Of a stretch of 64,000 bases of DNA, positions 63,685-64,000 are shown one piece after another; position 1 is the first letter of the stretch, and the number at the start of each line of letters is the position of its first letter. The notes under the pieces are model-generated. The model did no database searches and had not been told where the DNA came from. It saw only the letters and a list, made by a program, of their open reading frames with translations. Position numbers and translations under genes: made by a program. This DNA comes from Halalkalicoccus paucihalophilus (GTDB lineage Archaea > Halobacteriota > Halobacteria > Halobacteriales > Halalkalicoccaceae), in contig NZ_LTAZ01000011.1 of assembly GCF_001593955.1 (NCBI RefSeq), positions 31,514 through 95,513 on the forward strand, given 5' to 3'.

Positions 63685-64000
63685 GCCAGACTACTTCACC
63701 AACCAACGCGTACAAGAAGCCCTCCACGATCGCCCCATCGCTGGCGGGACGGGCTACCACGCCGACATCAGTCTCGACGACGCCGACATCATCGTCGACG
63801 ATCAAGACTCGTTCGCGAGCGCACTCACCAGCAACGCCGCCGTCATCGGGATCGACGGCCACACCCGGATCGATCTCTCAGGGCAGGATTACGAACTCGC
63901 CGATCAGACGATCATCTCCGATCGCGGGATCGACGGCTCACCCGGCGCCCTCCTCTATACCACCGATCAGGGCGCCGACTCGCCCGCCTGGGACGGCGGT
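63683..64000 (+). CDS. Possible beta-helix surface protein, cut by window edge
   Basis: The first 106 residues of a protein begin MPDYFTNQRVQEALHDRPIA and are open to the window end. Sequence such as DADIIVDDQDSFASAL, HTRIDLSGQDYELADQTIIS and DGSPGALLYTTDQGADSPAW suggests a right-handed beta-helix (short repeated strands). No signal peptide is visible, although the preceding gene has one. The C-terminal part is missing, so function cannot be assigned. Confidence 0.5.
   Translation, partial: MPDYFTNQRVQEALHDRPIAGGTGYHADISLDDADIIVDDQDSFASALTSNAAVIGIDGHTRIDLSGQDYELADQTIISDRGIDGSPGALLYTTDQGADSPAWDGG

Noticed and set aside
1..64000. CRISPR arrays
   Set aside because: No series of regularly spaced 25-40 bp repeats was noticed. 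The only repeats seen are short local hairpins and gene paralogues.
1..64000. tRNA or rRNA genes
   Set aside because: No cloverleaf ends or T-loop (GTTCRAATC-type) sequences in a proper setting, and no conserved rRNA stretches, were recognised by eye.

Overview
The window is haloarchaeal chromosome or megaplasmid DNA. The predicted proteins are strongly acidic, exported proteins carry twin-arginine (Tat) signals and lipoboxes, several starts sit about 28 bp downstream of a TATA-like box with no leader, and there are Orc1/Cdc6-derived sequences, a Bat-type HTH regulator, SSS and AI-2E transporters and GT4 glycosyltransferases. I cannot assign a genus. G+C content shifts sharply between blocks: the first about 1.8 kb, about 24-28 kb, about 49-54 kb and 62.5-63 kb are AT-richer than the metabolic blocks. 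This suggests a mosaic of core-like and accessory DNA.

Layout. Positions 1-7.0 kb: a cell-surface glycan locus with three GT4 glycosyltransferases (one cut by the window edge), two sulfatase-like proteins and a type I phosphodiesterase. Positions 7.1-8.7 kb: a small winged-helix protein and a three-gene zinc-finger/coiled-coil operon behind a structured leader. Positions 9.2-15.1 kb: AI-2E transporter, hydroxyacyl-CoA dehydrogenase, UspA and a Tat-exported GH3 glycosidase. Positions 15.6-19.8 kb: a defence or plasmid-maintenance island with an AbrB remnant, an HTH/TumE-like pair, a PIN toxin with HTH antitoxin, a HTH/PemK-like pair, a decapitated orc1/cdc6 and IS200/IS605-type debris. Positions 19.9-31.7 kb: mixed metabolic and small genes, a uspA copy split around a helix-hairpin-helix gene, micro zinc-ribbon proteins, a two-domain DUF4399 lipoprotein, a sugar epimerase and a second AI-2E protein.

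Positions 31.7-43.4 kb form a catabolic cluster: 2-hydroxyacid dehydrogenase, enolase-superfamily dehydratase, ICL/PEP-mutase-family lyase, isochorismatase-family amidohydrolase, hydantoinase/oxoprolinase subunits HyuB and HyuA, a Bat-type regulator, a SRPBCC protein and a sodium:solute symporter. The hyuAB promoter carries a perfect 14-bp palindrome next to its TATA box. Cyclic amide (hydantoin-like) ring opening followed by N-carbamoyl hydrolysis would fit, but the substrate is not shown by the sequence.

Positions 43.9-53.6 kb: cytochrome P450, small proteins, relics of paaK and of a second orc1/cdc6, and two paralogous Tat lipoproteins with BNR-like repeats that share an identical 107-bp tract. 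Between the two lipoprotein genes lie a His-rich exported protein and a His/Asp/Lys-rich broken frame. Another sugar epimerase follows. Positions 53.9-62.6 kb: an apparent operon of a LolD-like ATPase, two giant FtsX-type permeases with CARDB/Ig-like ectodomains, and a GT-C-like polytopic membrane protein. This is the best candidate for an undescribed envelope system. Positions 62.9-64.0 kb: a Tat-exported protein and the start of a possible beta-helix protein, joined by a G-free leader.
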